Source: Stentor roeselii
Taxonomy: Eukaryota; Ciliophora; Heterotrichea; Heterotrichida; Stentoridae
Assembly: GCA_006503475.1 (NCBI GenBank)
Contig: RSEH01000369.1
Span: 1 to 34,140, forward strand
Length of the DNA: 34,140 nt
Direction: 5' to 3'
Shown here: positions 1 through 9,321 of the stretch, in pieces
How the letters are laid out: every line of letters starts with the position of its first letter
Numbering within the stretch: position 1 is the stretch's first letter
The notes under the pieces: generated by a model
Databases searched by the model: none
Told to the model about the DNA's origin: nothing
What the model saw: the letters and a program-made list of their open reading frames with translations, nothing else
Made by a program: the position numbers and the translations under genes

Positions 1-69
1 ATCCTTTGTGTGAATTCTAATTATAAATTTTTTTTTCTTCTTAATGTTAAAAACTTGAACGATCCTATT

Positions 70-1660
70 TTTAGATCTTGAAGCGAGCAGATTTCTATCA
101 TTCGAAAAGGAAACTGAGTGAACTTGATCGGAATGATTCAAAGTTAAACTAGATATTTTTTTTCAACATTCTAGTGAAATTCTATGAATAAATATATGTC
201 GTAAAGATCAGGATCTTGGTAGATAAAGGTTGCTTAGATTCTTCTTTCTTATCAATAAGCTGATATCTAGATGCACTCCCAGCAGAGCTTTATGCATTAT
301 TTGGATAAAGTTTGTAAATATCTTCATATTTACGCTATTTTAAACCCTTGCTTCCAATTAATATAGATATATTATCTATTATCATCTTGTATAATCAACT
401 CAAGAAAAAATCCTAAAGTCAACAGAGCAATAAGATTATTTTCCAATAATAAGAAGAAAATATATCCTAAACAACCCACATTAAAAAAAAGAGATTTATT
501 GAAAGACAGGGGTTGATCCATGACTAAAAATCGATTTCATTCAAAATTTTCAGGTTATTTCCTGTAATCAGACATTACTTCTTTATTCCTGTTTGAAGTC
601 AATTTCTTCTCTGATGTTTATCAAGTACTATTGAATAAAGAGTAAGGGAAGCCTTTATCATTAGTATTCATGCCGCATTCATGGAAAATTTCCAAAGTTG
701 ATCTTGAAAATTGAAATGGTTTAACTAATGAGAGCTTGCATCCAATTCTTCAGTCTATAGAGGAATATAAAGACCTTACTTCTGGCAACAATTGTGAAAC
801 TCTTGGAAGTTCTGAATGAGACATTTGAATTGGATGAAAACTCTGGATATTAATATCTCTTAACCCATATCTATGTAGGCAAAGGACCAAACAAGTCATT
901 TTTTAATCTTGTTATAGTGTATGGAAAATATGATTCCACATATACAGAAATAGCTGAAAAAGCATCAAAAAAAAGTTTAAATTTTTAACAGTCAACAAGG
1001 TCCTAACCTGGGTGAATCTCGTATCCTCACAGTGGCTGAAAAGAACTTTTTTTTGACAGGTATCAACAAATAAATCATAGATCTATTCTATCTGTATCGA
1101 TTATTTATGCTATAGAAATCAATAATGTACCATTACAAAGGAATTATCTAAAATTTAAACCTATATAAGTTTTTTATATCGATAAAATAACCAATTCTCC
1201 AATATACATCCTTTAAACTATTCCAAACGAAAAAATCTAGCTTCCATCCCTTAAATATAGAATTTTTCCGTCCTTACCATGAGATTCTTCCGATGCCTCA
1301 TTAGACCACTTGTTAAGTATAAAATCATGGAATTTAAAAACATACCTTGAACAGATTTGATAAATCTAGCAAAGCCAGCCCAAGCATCATTTTCCTAGAA
1401 TTAATTAGAACAACTAAAAAATTCAAAACTTCATCCTTTCCTGACTTTAGCTACGGCAGACAAAACCTCTAACAAAGCCATTGAGAACAAGAAGCTCAGA
1501 ATGTTAATGTATGCAGGATGCATGTGAAAATAGCCGGAGAAGTTCACTCAGCACTAATAATAATTGAAGGTAGCCAGTAAGTTCTTTAAAGATATGGTTT
1601 ACTCGGAAAGCGACTCAAGATATTCCAAAGATCATCAATTACTCAGTGTTTATTAGGTAT
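70..1660 (+). pseudogene. Decayed coding tract, unidentified gene remnants
   Basis: No intact reading frame exists here, but coding-like peptide segments follow one another on the + strand in changing frames. One starts at the ATG at 520 and is broken by TAA (565, 643) and TGA (712, 817); it includes GKPLSLVFMPHSWKISKV and then LHPILQSIEEYKDLTSG. A second frame (809-985) reads YLLTHIYVGKGPNKSFFNLV. A third (987 to about 1120) includes GPNLGESRILTVAEKNFF. A fourth (1344 to about 1655) includes CRMHVKIAGEVHSALIII. The amino-acid mix (Gly, Pro, Trp, His, acidic residues) is less Lys/Asn/Ile-dominated than chance AT-rich translation. I infer one or more dead genes. I do not recognise the family, and part of the signal could be chance. 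Confidence 0.35.
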
Positions 1661-2016
1661 TAGGTTTCTGGAATCTTAGGTGCTTTTGATTAATGGGTTA
1701 GACAATTAGATTATTTTTATGAGGTAATTTTGGATAATTTATTTTTTTATCATATCTCTTGATGTTACTTCAAAGGTTATTAGATATTAATTGAAGGTTT
1801 TTGGATTTCTTTGATTCCAGTCTTTATAATTAATTTTATACAATGTTTTTATATTGTAGTCAGGATAATTTTAAGGTTTTTATTGGGTATATATGAACAA
1901 GGATCACCTATTTTACAAGTTCTAATTTTCTCTGAAGTCATCTTGCGAGTTTAATTATTATTCGACATTGCTTCTCGAAAATAGCATTCCATATTTCTCA
2001 ACATTTGTCTATAAAT

Positions 2017-3753
2017 ATGAAATATATTGGAGTCCATAAATATCATCCAGATCTATCTTCCTCAAAATACCAAGTTTTAGGTACTTACAAAGGAATCGAA
2101 GCTAGGAGATCATTTCAGAACGAGGAAGAGTTTTTATTTCATCAAGGTTTTTTCACTGGCTACTCTTACAATGAAATAGAATTCATCAGGAGATTCTGCC
2201 AACAAATATTGAGAGTTAATTTTTACAAGCCATCAAATATTCAGTCTTTATGGGAAATGGACAAAGTGGAGAGAATTCATGACTCTTGCCTATTAAAAGT
2301 AGAAAGAATTAACAATAACTCAGCTTTAGAACCATTACCTGATGAAATATTAATATGGAGAGCATCTGAATCAGAATGGCATGCTGGAATAGTGACTCAA
2401 ATAGATAAAAATTTTATCAGAATAGCAGATCAGGATAATCAAGAATGGCCCGGAGACTATTCAAAAGAATTTAAAATTTCTAAGACTGAGTTCGGTACAC
2501 AAGTCTCAATTCCTGGTAACGAAGTACTTGGATGGCTAAGAATTACCAACATCGAACTCCAAGAATTTCAAGGAATTCAAAGAATTTACTTTAATGCAAA
2601 AAAGTTAGACAACATGTTTGACTTAAATGATCCTTTTCAATTAGCATTCAGTAAAGATTCATTTAATTTTGGAGAATATAAAGAGGTTATGAACTATTAT
2701 TCTTATTCAGAGCATTATTATTCAAAATTATTAACAGCTTCAAGCGAAGTTCACTATATGATGATTGCTGCCACTGAAAGGGTCATCAGATCAGATGATC
2801 TTCTTGAATTGTTTGGAATTAATAAAGTTTTTTGGCCGATTTTAAGGAAATCATGGAATGAAAGTTATAAATTTTTAATTGGAAGATTTGATTTTGCTGG
2901 TGATGGTAAAGTAGTTAAGCTTTTAGAATATAATGCTGATAGTGCTGGAATTATATGTGAAACTTCTATTATTCAGGGACTCTGGGCACGTACTACGGGC
3001 TGTGATTTTGGGAATGATGCAGGGGAACTTATCCATCCGCGTCTTGTAGAAGCTTGGAAAAGGATTGCTGGTAATAAAAAAGTACATATTTTTGTTGATC
3101 ATAGTGAATCTGAAGAAATATACATGGAAAAGTACTACGGAAATGTTCTTAATGACGCTGGAGTTGATTTCAAAGAATACAACAAACTTTCAGATATTGA
3201 AGTAAACGAAGCAGGAGTATTTGATAGAGATGGTGAAAAAATTGAAGTTATTTGGAAGGTTTGGAATTGGAATACAATATGCAGGAGTTACTTCGCAGAA
3301 GATGCCAACAGCAGGAAACTGGCGGATATTATGTTTCATCCTTCAGTCACTGTGATTGAACCATTTTGGAAAATAATTCCATCTAATAAAGCATTACTTC
3401 CGATTTTATGGGATATGTTCCCGGGCCACTCATATTTATTAAATTCATCCTTTAAACTTACTGATGATATGTCTTCAGGAAAATATGTTGTTAAACCGAT
3501 TTCAGGAAGACTTGGGAAAAATGTATCTATTTTTGATTCAGACAAACTTATTGAAGGTACTAATGGAGATTTCAGTGAAAATCTTGCAATATATCAAGAA
3601 TTTTTTCAAATTCCTTTGTTTGATAATACTTTTCATGCAATTCTTGGATCTTGGGTTATTGGAGAAGCTGGATCAGGAATAATAGTAAGAGAGCATGAAT
3701 CTCTGATAACAGGATATTTTAGCCCTATGATCTGCTGTAGAGTGGAGAATTAG
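2017..3753 (+). CDS. Glutathionylspermidine synthetase/amidase-like protein with degenerate amidase domain
   Basis: The protein (578 aa) has the two-domain layout of bacterial and kinetoplastid Gss: an N-terminal CHAP-type amidase and a C-terminal ATP-grasp synthetase that joins glutathione to spermidine. The first ATG is at 2017; a longer frame from 2005 would need TTG. The synthetase core looks intact: GRFDF and LLEYNADSAG (Mg/ATP and substrate residues), IIPSNKALLPILW, VVKPISGRLGKN (ATP lysine), IYQEFFQIP and a C-terminal Arg in IIVREHESL. In the amidase half the His motif WHAGIVTQ and the block IRIADQD are recognisable, but the motif that normally reads GHKWQC-VEFARRF is GYSYNEIEFIRRF, so Glu stands where the nucleophilic Cys belongs. 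I infer a synthetase with no hydrolase activity. Length is close to the bacterial enzyme (about 620 aa). The stop is TAG. Neighbours give no pathway context. Confidence 0.85.
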   Translation: MKYIGVHKYHPDLSSSKYQVLGTYKGIEARRSFQNEEEFLFHQGFFTGYSYNEIEFIRRFCQQILRVNFYKPSNIQSLWEMDKVERIHDSCLLKVERINNNSALEPLPDEILIWRASESEWHAGIVTQIDKNFIRIADQDNQEWPGDYSKEFKISKTEFGTQVSIPGNEVLGWLRITNIELQEFQGIQRIYFNAKKLDNMFDLNDPFQLAFSKDSFNFGEYKEVMNYYSYSEHYYSKLLTASSEVHYMMIAATERVIRSDDLLELFGINKVFWPILRKSWNESYKFLIGRFDFAGDGKVVKLLEYNADSAGIICETSIIQGLWARTTGCDFGNDAGELIHPRLVEAWKRIAGNKKVHIFVDHSESEEIYMEKYYGNVLNDAGVDFKEYNKLSDIEVNEAGVFDRDGEKIEVIWKVWNWNTICRSYFAEDANSRKLADIMFHPSVTVIEPFWKIIPSNKALLPILWDMFPGHSYLLNSSFKLTDDMSSGKYVVKPISGRLGKNVSIFDSDKLIEGTNGDFSENLAIYQEFFQIPLFDNTFHAILGSWVIGEAGSGIIVREHESLITGYFSPMICCRVEN

Positions 3754-5100
3754 ATTAGATACATAGATAATATTATAGAGTGAATATGAATTGAATACTT
3801 TCATGCATTTTATTGTTACATTAGCTTATTCTTATAATATTCAGATCCTTTACAATTTATCATAGAAAATGGCATTGAGATCAGTATCACTTATTTACAA
3901 GTATATCGAGTTGTTATATAGTTGTATTAAAGGTGTACATAATAAATTATAGTAATCGATATGAAATTTAATTAAATATCTAATGTCCCCTTCTGTTCTC
4001 CTATTGTTCAACTACTATGACATACTGTTCACTACTGTCGTTAAGACTTTGGAGGCCCCTGGTAGTCCCCTGGTAGCCCCTGGTAGTCCCTGGGCAAGTT
4101 CCTGGTAATCCCTTGGTAGACCCATGAGAAGTTCGGCCTCGAGTAGTTGATTAAAATTAAGAAGATACTAAATAGTCTCTTTGAACTTGTTTAACAATTA
4201 ATTACCCTTTGAAATGAAGAGACTTAGTTTGAACTAAAGTCAATATTTATTAAAATAATAGAAGATAAATCAGAACTAGATTTAATTTCCATCTTGATTA
4301 TTAGTCTTTTGTAGTCTTATTGTTAATAGGATTTTATTACTATATGTTTAAAGACATTTTATGATAGATTAATGAATGATTCTTAGTAAATTTTAGGATA
4401 ATTCGTTCGTTGATAAATGCATAATTGTATATATTTGTATTAATAAGTATTAAAGTGAAAGATTGATTATACTTTTGAGTTATTTAGATTAATTTAGTGA
4501 CTTACTCTGGTGTAATTAACAATAATTAAAGTTATGTGATTAAGTAGCTTCTTTTAAGATTTTATTAAGTATATATTTGGATATTGAAACAAGTAATAAT
4601 TCAATTATTGGATTTCACTTGTTAATCTTTAAAATTTTGAAAAAGTTAAAAATCAAAATTTTAAGTCTATGATTTTTTGTAGACAAAAAAAAAATGTAGG
4701 TCAATTAATAATTTTATAGACCTAAAAAATAATAATGAAAAATCAAATTTTTTTATCATAAAAGTTGGTGTATAAGTGATTCAAATATTTTTATATCTAT
4801 TTTTGAATCTTAATCTTTCGATAAGAGCTACTGTATTCTAACTTTACCTATTTTTATTTAGTCAAGATTTTTTTACCGATTTTAAGATTCTTATACATAG
4901 GATTTTTTAGATATTATAAAATATAAGCATTTTATTTGAGTTTAGGAATCTGTTTAAACATTTTCTTAAATTGGGTCTACATTGTAATTATGGATTAGTA
5001 TATTTTATTGAATCCATTCTTCTATCATTAAGACATTATGCTACCAAAACTAAAAATTTAATCCTAAGAACTTTCGTTTTTTAAGGTTTTAATAATCTTG
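3754..5100. other. Gene-free AT-rich stretch
   Basis: I see no gene in this stretch on either strand. It is strongly AT-rich with many A and T runs. The only distinct structure is the GC-rich minisatellite at about 4054-4132, listed separately. Confidence 0.6.
4054..4132. repeat. GC-rich minisatellite, 10-12 bp CCCCTGGTAG-type units
   Basis: About six imperfect units related to CCCCTGGTAGT stand in tandem, drifting to TCCCTGGGCAAG, TTCCTGGTAA and TCCCTTGGTAG at the right. It is one of the few GC-rich patches in a desert of several kilobases. Read on the minus strand, one frame gives a short collagen-like run (GLPGATRGLPGAS), so it may be a relic of a Gly-X-Y coding repeat. No open frame of useful length surrounds it, so a plain minisatellite is equally possible. 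Confidence 0.7.
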
Positions 5101-5107
5101 TATGCTA

Positions 5108-6516
5108 AAATGAGGAAAATAGATCTCTAAGAAAATCTAATAAATCCTTCGGACAATCTTATAGCAAACACTAAAAATGAAACAAATGATAATTCATAAT
5201 ATTTATCACACTTCAGTCAACATCTGTAAAAGACACAAATGAAATTATATTTTCTAATATAAAAAGAAGCCATTCATAAAATTCATGAAAATGCAGATAA
5301 TATTGAACTTTTAATCATTATTTGGCTTATAATAATAATCTTAAAAAGATTTTAAATATATTAATAGGCTAAGACTGGATGATAAGAGATATCTTGTTGA
5401 CTAGTTATAAAAAATACATATAAAAAAATGAAAAATGGTCGATTATTGATTCAATTCGGAATAATCAATATATTGATGTTAGATTTGGATTTGAAGGGCT
5501 TACTGTAGAAAGGTATTTAGATTATGATTATAATAGAAATAATGTAAATATGTCGAATAAACTGGAATCACAAATTAAGAAGGATAAATACTTTATTAAT
5601 ATATTCAGTGAGGTCTAAGCAAAGTTTAGAGCGCAAGAAACAAAATATGAAAATATAAGAAATTTTATTGTTTTATAACTATTTCAACCTTGGAATTCGT
5701 AATCTAATAAAAAATGTATAAATTCTATGAAAACATTGAAAATGAACTTTTTCTAACTTGTATAGCACTTAACTAGAATCAGACTTTAAAGAAATTATTA
5801 TAAAGGATCATTTAAATATGTTAAAGCATGCAATAAATTGAAATGCTTTAAAGATAAAGTTTCAAATTATTTATCATTATTCATAACATCCAGTTCTATG
5901 AAAAATGCTAAATTAGTTTCAATATATTCAGGGATGTTTTTATTGATAAATTAACAAAATTTAATACTATAGATGATGGCATAAAATCTCAGCTCCAGCT
6001 CATAGAACATTTAATAAAATATAACCCAGAATTCTACTCTACAAATTAAAAAAAAAACACTTCAGGATTGTTTATATCATGAATCAGTTCGAAAAGAAGT
6101 TGTGTAAAAAAATAATCTAATTACTGAAATTATAATAGAAAAAAAATTTGATATAAAATTAGCTGAATCATAATCATAAGTTTTATTATCTATTAAATCA
6201 AAAGCTATAAATTCTTCCGAACTGATATCAACTACCTTACTAATTATTTAACAAATTTAAAAGAAAAAAATCAAAAAATACCCAATTATATGAAGAATAT
6301 ATTTGAAGTTGAATAACAAAGTATATTGGTCCACCTACCAGTAATTTGAAAGATTTTTTTAATTTGATTATAAATAAACAATCTTCTCAAGTACAAGAAG
6401 ATTTCAAGGATTTACCAAAATGCTTTATGCATGAGAATATGAACTTCAATCCTTATGATGATGACTTAAAATACAAAAATAATACTGTTTATATCAATTT
6501 AAAAAAATTACAATAG
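5108..6516 (+). pseudogene. Decayed coding tract, unidentified; interrupting stops nearly all TAA/TAG
   Basis: Three or more reading frames succeed each other on the + strand with coding-like content. Clear pieces are 5328 to about 5678 (IDVRFGFEGLTVERYLDYD), 5912-6046 (45 stop-free codons including DDGIKSQLQLIEHLIKYNPE), about 6057-6250 (TLQDCLYHESVRKEVV) and 6313-6513 (67 stop-free codons including LPKCFMHENMNFNPYDDDLK). The interrupting codons along the best path are about twenty TAA or TAG and no TGA, often where Gln would suit (for example around 5770-5910). The frame changes argue for a dead gene. I cannot name the family. An origin in a lineage reading TAA/TAG as Gln is a speculative alternative. 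Confidence 0.45.
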
Positions 6517-7277
6517 TTGTGAATTTTCCTGATTATCGGGTAGGTGAATAGCATGTACTAGTAATCAAATCATTAAAAATAATATAATATTAAAACCTTT
6601 AAAGTAAATTCAAAATGAGTTTAAAATGCTTAGATATAAGATTTAAGTAACATATCTGTTATTTTGAGTTACTTAAGTATAAATAAATAATTTTAATACT
6701 TACTGTATATTTGATAATTAACATAAAGGATACATATATACATTTAATAATACAATTCATTTTAAATTTTAAACCAAATAAGTCTAAACTTATAATCATA
6801 TTTCGCTACTCAACTGAATAGACTAAAACCCAGTCCTTCATTCGTTTACAAACAATTTATTTATCTATATTTCAGTGAATCTTATGACTATTTGAATTCC
6901 ATTCACCAAGCTAAAGTTTCTTGAAAATCTCTCTGAGAAGATAATCAACTACTTAATATCCAACTACCTTATAAAGTAAGTCTATCTAAAATTTCCTTCT
7001 TCCATATTTACATAATATACTACAATATAATCTTTATTATTATGTCAGAATTCCTTCTGAGATTTGATCTTCTGTTTGATATTCTCTCTATGGTATACAT
7101 AAGCGTGCGAACTTTATGATAAAGTTGAGAGCTTGTGTTTGGATAAAGAAAAATCTAAAAATAAATCTAATCAGAGAGGCTTAAGTCCGCCAAGGCTTAT
7201 GGAGTATCAACCCTCTAACTAATAGTAGTTCAGACAACCATAGTTCTTCCTCCCATCACCTCAGAAAGGTTTTGGCC
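6517..7277. other. Intergenic stretch, nothing recognised
   Basis: AT-rich sequence without a supported gene, RNA or clear repeat. GC content rises from about 7080 towards the small ORF at 7278; a frame with no ATG is open from about 7185 into that ORF. Confidence 0.5.
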
Positions 7278-7445
7278 ATGTCTGAGATGGAAAAAATTTT
7301 CCATGACGTCATTAAATTGTGTGATTACTATAGCTTCCCCTATCTAACCGTATTTAAGCGTCAGTTAACTATGCCAAGCTGGACACTAATGCAAACCTGC
7401 AGTTCAAAGCGAACCTCCTACCATAAGTCACTGCTCCGCTTATAA
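7278..7445 (+). CDS. Small ORF, 55 aa, upstream of the phosphate transporter
   Basis: An ATG-to-TAA frame with a non-AT-driven composition (MSEMEKIFHDVIKLCDYYSF at its start, then Pro, Trp, Cys and Arg residues). The same frame is open without ATG from about 7185. It ends 159 bp before the ATG of the PiT transporter, so it could be an upstream ORF in a long leader, a tiny gene or a gene remnant. It contains the palindrome TGACGTCA at 7304-7311. I recognise no family. Confidence 0.3.
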   Translation: MSEMEKIFHDVIKLCDYYSFPYLTVFKRQLTMPSWTLMQTCSSKRTSYHKSLLRL

Positions 7446-7604
7446 TCCTATTAAAACCTTGAACTTATTTAAATCAGGGATTCAATCATCCACTCAATCA
7501 AAACTTTGAGACCTGCCGTCAATCTAACTCAAAAAAACCTCCAAATAATCCAAAAATTTTACTTGGAACTTCCATTCAAATACGGGTATTTTTGTCCAAC
7601 AAAA

Positions 7605-9104
7605 ATGAGTGACGTGCTAGGATGGTTCATCCCAATCTGCATCTTCTGTGCTCTGCTGAACTTATCAATGGGTGCAAACGACGAGTCGATGGGAAGTGCC
7701 TACGGTTCGAAGTCTTTAAAAATCCTCCCAGCCCTTATCCTTGGAGCAGTAACCGAAATGGCCGGGTCAGTGCTTTTCGGTTCAATGGTTTCAACGACGA
7801 TCCAAGGCAAGTTATTTTCCCTTTCAGACTTCGACGATGAAACCGTAGAAGTGCTGATGATAGTTTTATCCTCAGTCGTCGGGGCAGCCTTTTGGCTTGT
7901 CCTTTCCTCAATGTTGGGTCTTCCTACTTCCAGCACTCATTCAATTATCGGGGCAGTCTGCTTCGCGGCGATAGCGGCGCGAGGCACGGGGATCATCAAC
8001 TGGGGCGAAATTCTTAAAATTGTGGCAAGTTGGTTTTTGTCTCCACTTCTCGGGTCGCTTGCCGTGGTGCTTATCTACGGCTCGCTGCACATCACCCTTC
8101 TGTGGAACCGTGAAAAGTCCTACGAACGAAGTAAAAGATGGATTCCAGTGATTTTCTTCATTTGCACGACAACTCTCGGACTTTTTGTGGCTCTTAAAGG
8201 AATCTCTCTGCCTGCAACAGTTCCTAAATGGCAGCCGATAGTGGGTGTTATTTCTATTGCAGCTTTTCTTTCTATCTTCTTGGCTTTTCTGGGTGTTCCT
8301 TACATCGCCAAGCGAATTGATTCCGGCCAAGACAGTCGATATTTTCCAGGAACTTTCACAGATAAAAGGACTGAAAAACTTTTCTCGTATCTTGAAATTT
8401 TCAGTGCTTCTTTGTTCAGCTTTGCAAGAGGATCGAATGACTCGTCGCATGGAGCTGGTCCTTTCGCCCTGGCACTTGCGATTTATCTTGATGGGAAAGA
8501 CGCTCTTGATGGGAAGCCTCGAGAAGTCAGTACTTGGGTTCTTGCTCTTGGAGGAGTTTGCATGGCGGTCGGACTTATTCTGCTTGGGCGGAAAGTCGTT
8601 CAAACTGTGGGCGACTCGTTGACTCAGATCACGCCGACTAGTGGAGTCATGACTGAACTCGCTACGGCTATTGTGGTCCTTGGCTTCAGCTCTTTGGGAC
8701 TTCCTATCAGCTCCACTCATACTATGGTCGGAACTATTTATGGAATGGGCAAGTTTAGGCAGCATGTCATTCAGAGATGGTTTGTCCAGCCGGAAGTTGT
8801 TGATGATAAAGACGACCCTTTGTTTAACGAAGCTGATAAATCTTCGGTTAATATTGTTGAATCTGATTCTTATTTATTAGGCGAAAATCAAGGAAAAAAG
8901 AAAAAGGTGCATCCTCAGAATAAGGAACTTGAAGGGAATCATGAGGAAAGGATGAATAGTGGTGAGGAGGGATTGTCTAAATTTAGAAGGTTTATGAAAA
9001 GACATGCGATTGTTATCAAAATCTTTGGAGCCTGGGTTATTACTATTCCGATATCTGGGGCTGTGTCTGCATGCCTTTATCTGATTCTTCACAGTGCTGC
9101 TTAA
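7605..9104 (+). CDS. PiT-family inorganic phosphate transporter (SLC20/PHO4 type)
   Basis: A 499-aa multi-pass membrane protein of the PiT family, which moves phosphate with Na+ or H+ across membranes. The inverted-repeat signature is present twice: GANDESMGSAYGSKSL near residue 25 with GLPTSSTHSIIGAV near 107, and FARGSNDSSHGAGPFA near 270 with GLPISSTHTMVGTIYGMG near 365. A hydrophilic, charged loop of about 85 residues precedes the last membrane segment, as in eukaryotic members. The start is the ATG at 7605; the frame is open upstream to 7506 but with no ATG. The first signature departs from the usual GANDVANA, keeping Asn-Asp. The coding strand is C-rich at the 5' end and G-rich at the 3' end. 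Convergent with the next gene (217 bp between stops). Confidence 0.93.
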   Translation: MSDVLGWFIPICIFCALLNLSMGANDESMGSAYGSKSLKILPALILGAVTEMAGSVLFGSMVSTTIQGKLFSLSDFDDETVEVLMIVLSSVVGAAFWLVLSSMLGLPTSSTHSIIGAVCFAAIAARGTGIINWGEILKIVASWFLSPLLGSLAVVLIYGSLHITLLWNREKSYERSKRWIPVIFFICTTTLGLFVALKGISLPATVPKWQPIVGVISIAAFLSIFLAFLGVPYIAKRIDSGQDSRYFPGTFTDKRTEKLFSYLEIFSASLFSFARGSNDSSHGAGPFALALAIYLDGKDALDGKPREVSTWVLALGGVCMAVGLILLGRKVVQTVGDSLTQITPTSGVMTELATAIVVLGFSSLGLPISSTHTMVGTIYGMGKFRQHVIQRWFVQPEVVDDKDDPLFNEADKSSVNIVESDSYLLGENQGKKKKVHPQNKELEGNHEERMNSGEEGLSKFRRFMKRHAIVIKIFGAWVITIPISGAVSACLYLILHSAA

Positions 9105-9321
9105 TCAAGATAGATTAAAATTATTAGATTATATTCAGTATTTCTATTCAGTGGATTTTGGAATTACCTCATGCTCCATGATAATTTAAATTTAGTAAGT
9201 CTCCTTAAAAATTCCATACACTTATTGAACTGATTTGATGATAATCAACTATTTTCGACTTTTTAAATAATATTAATGATATTTAACTTAATACTAGCCA
9301 GCATAATTAGTTCAAAATTAA

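Noticed and set aside
2005-2016. TTG at 2005 as start of the Gss-like protein
   Set aside because: Eukaryotic genes start at ATG; the ATG at 2017 is the first in frame and the family alignment needs nothing upstream.
7941-8765. A 274-codon frame antisense to the phosphate transporter
   Set aside because: It is a shadow of the PiT coding sequence; the product is Ser/Arg/Lys-rich without any family motif, while the sense strand has full PiT signatures.
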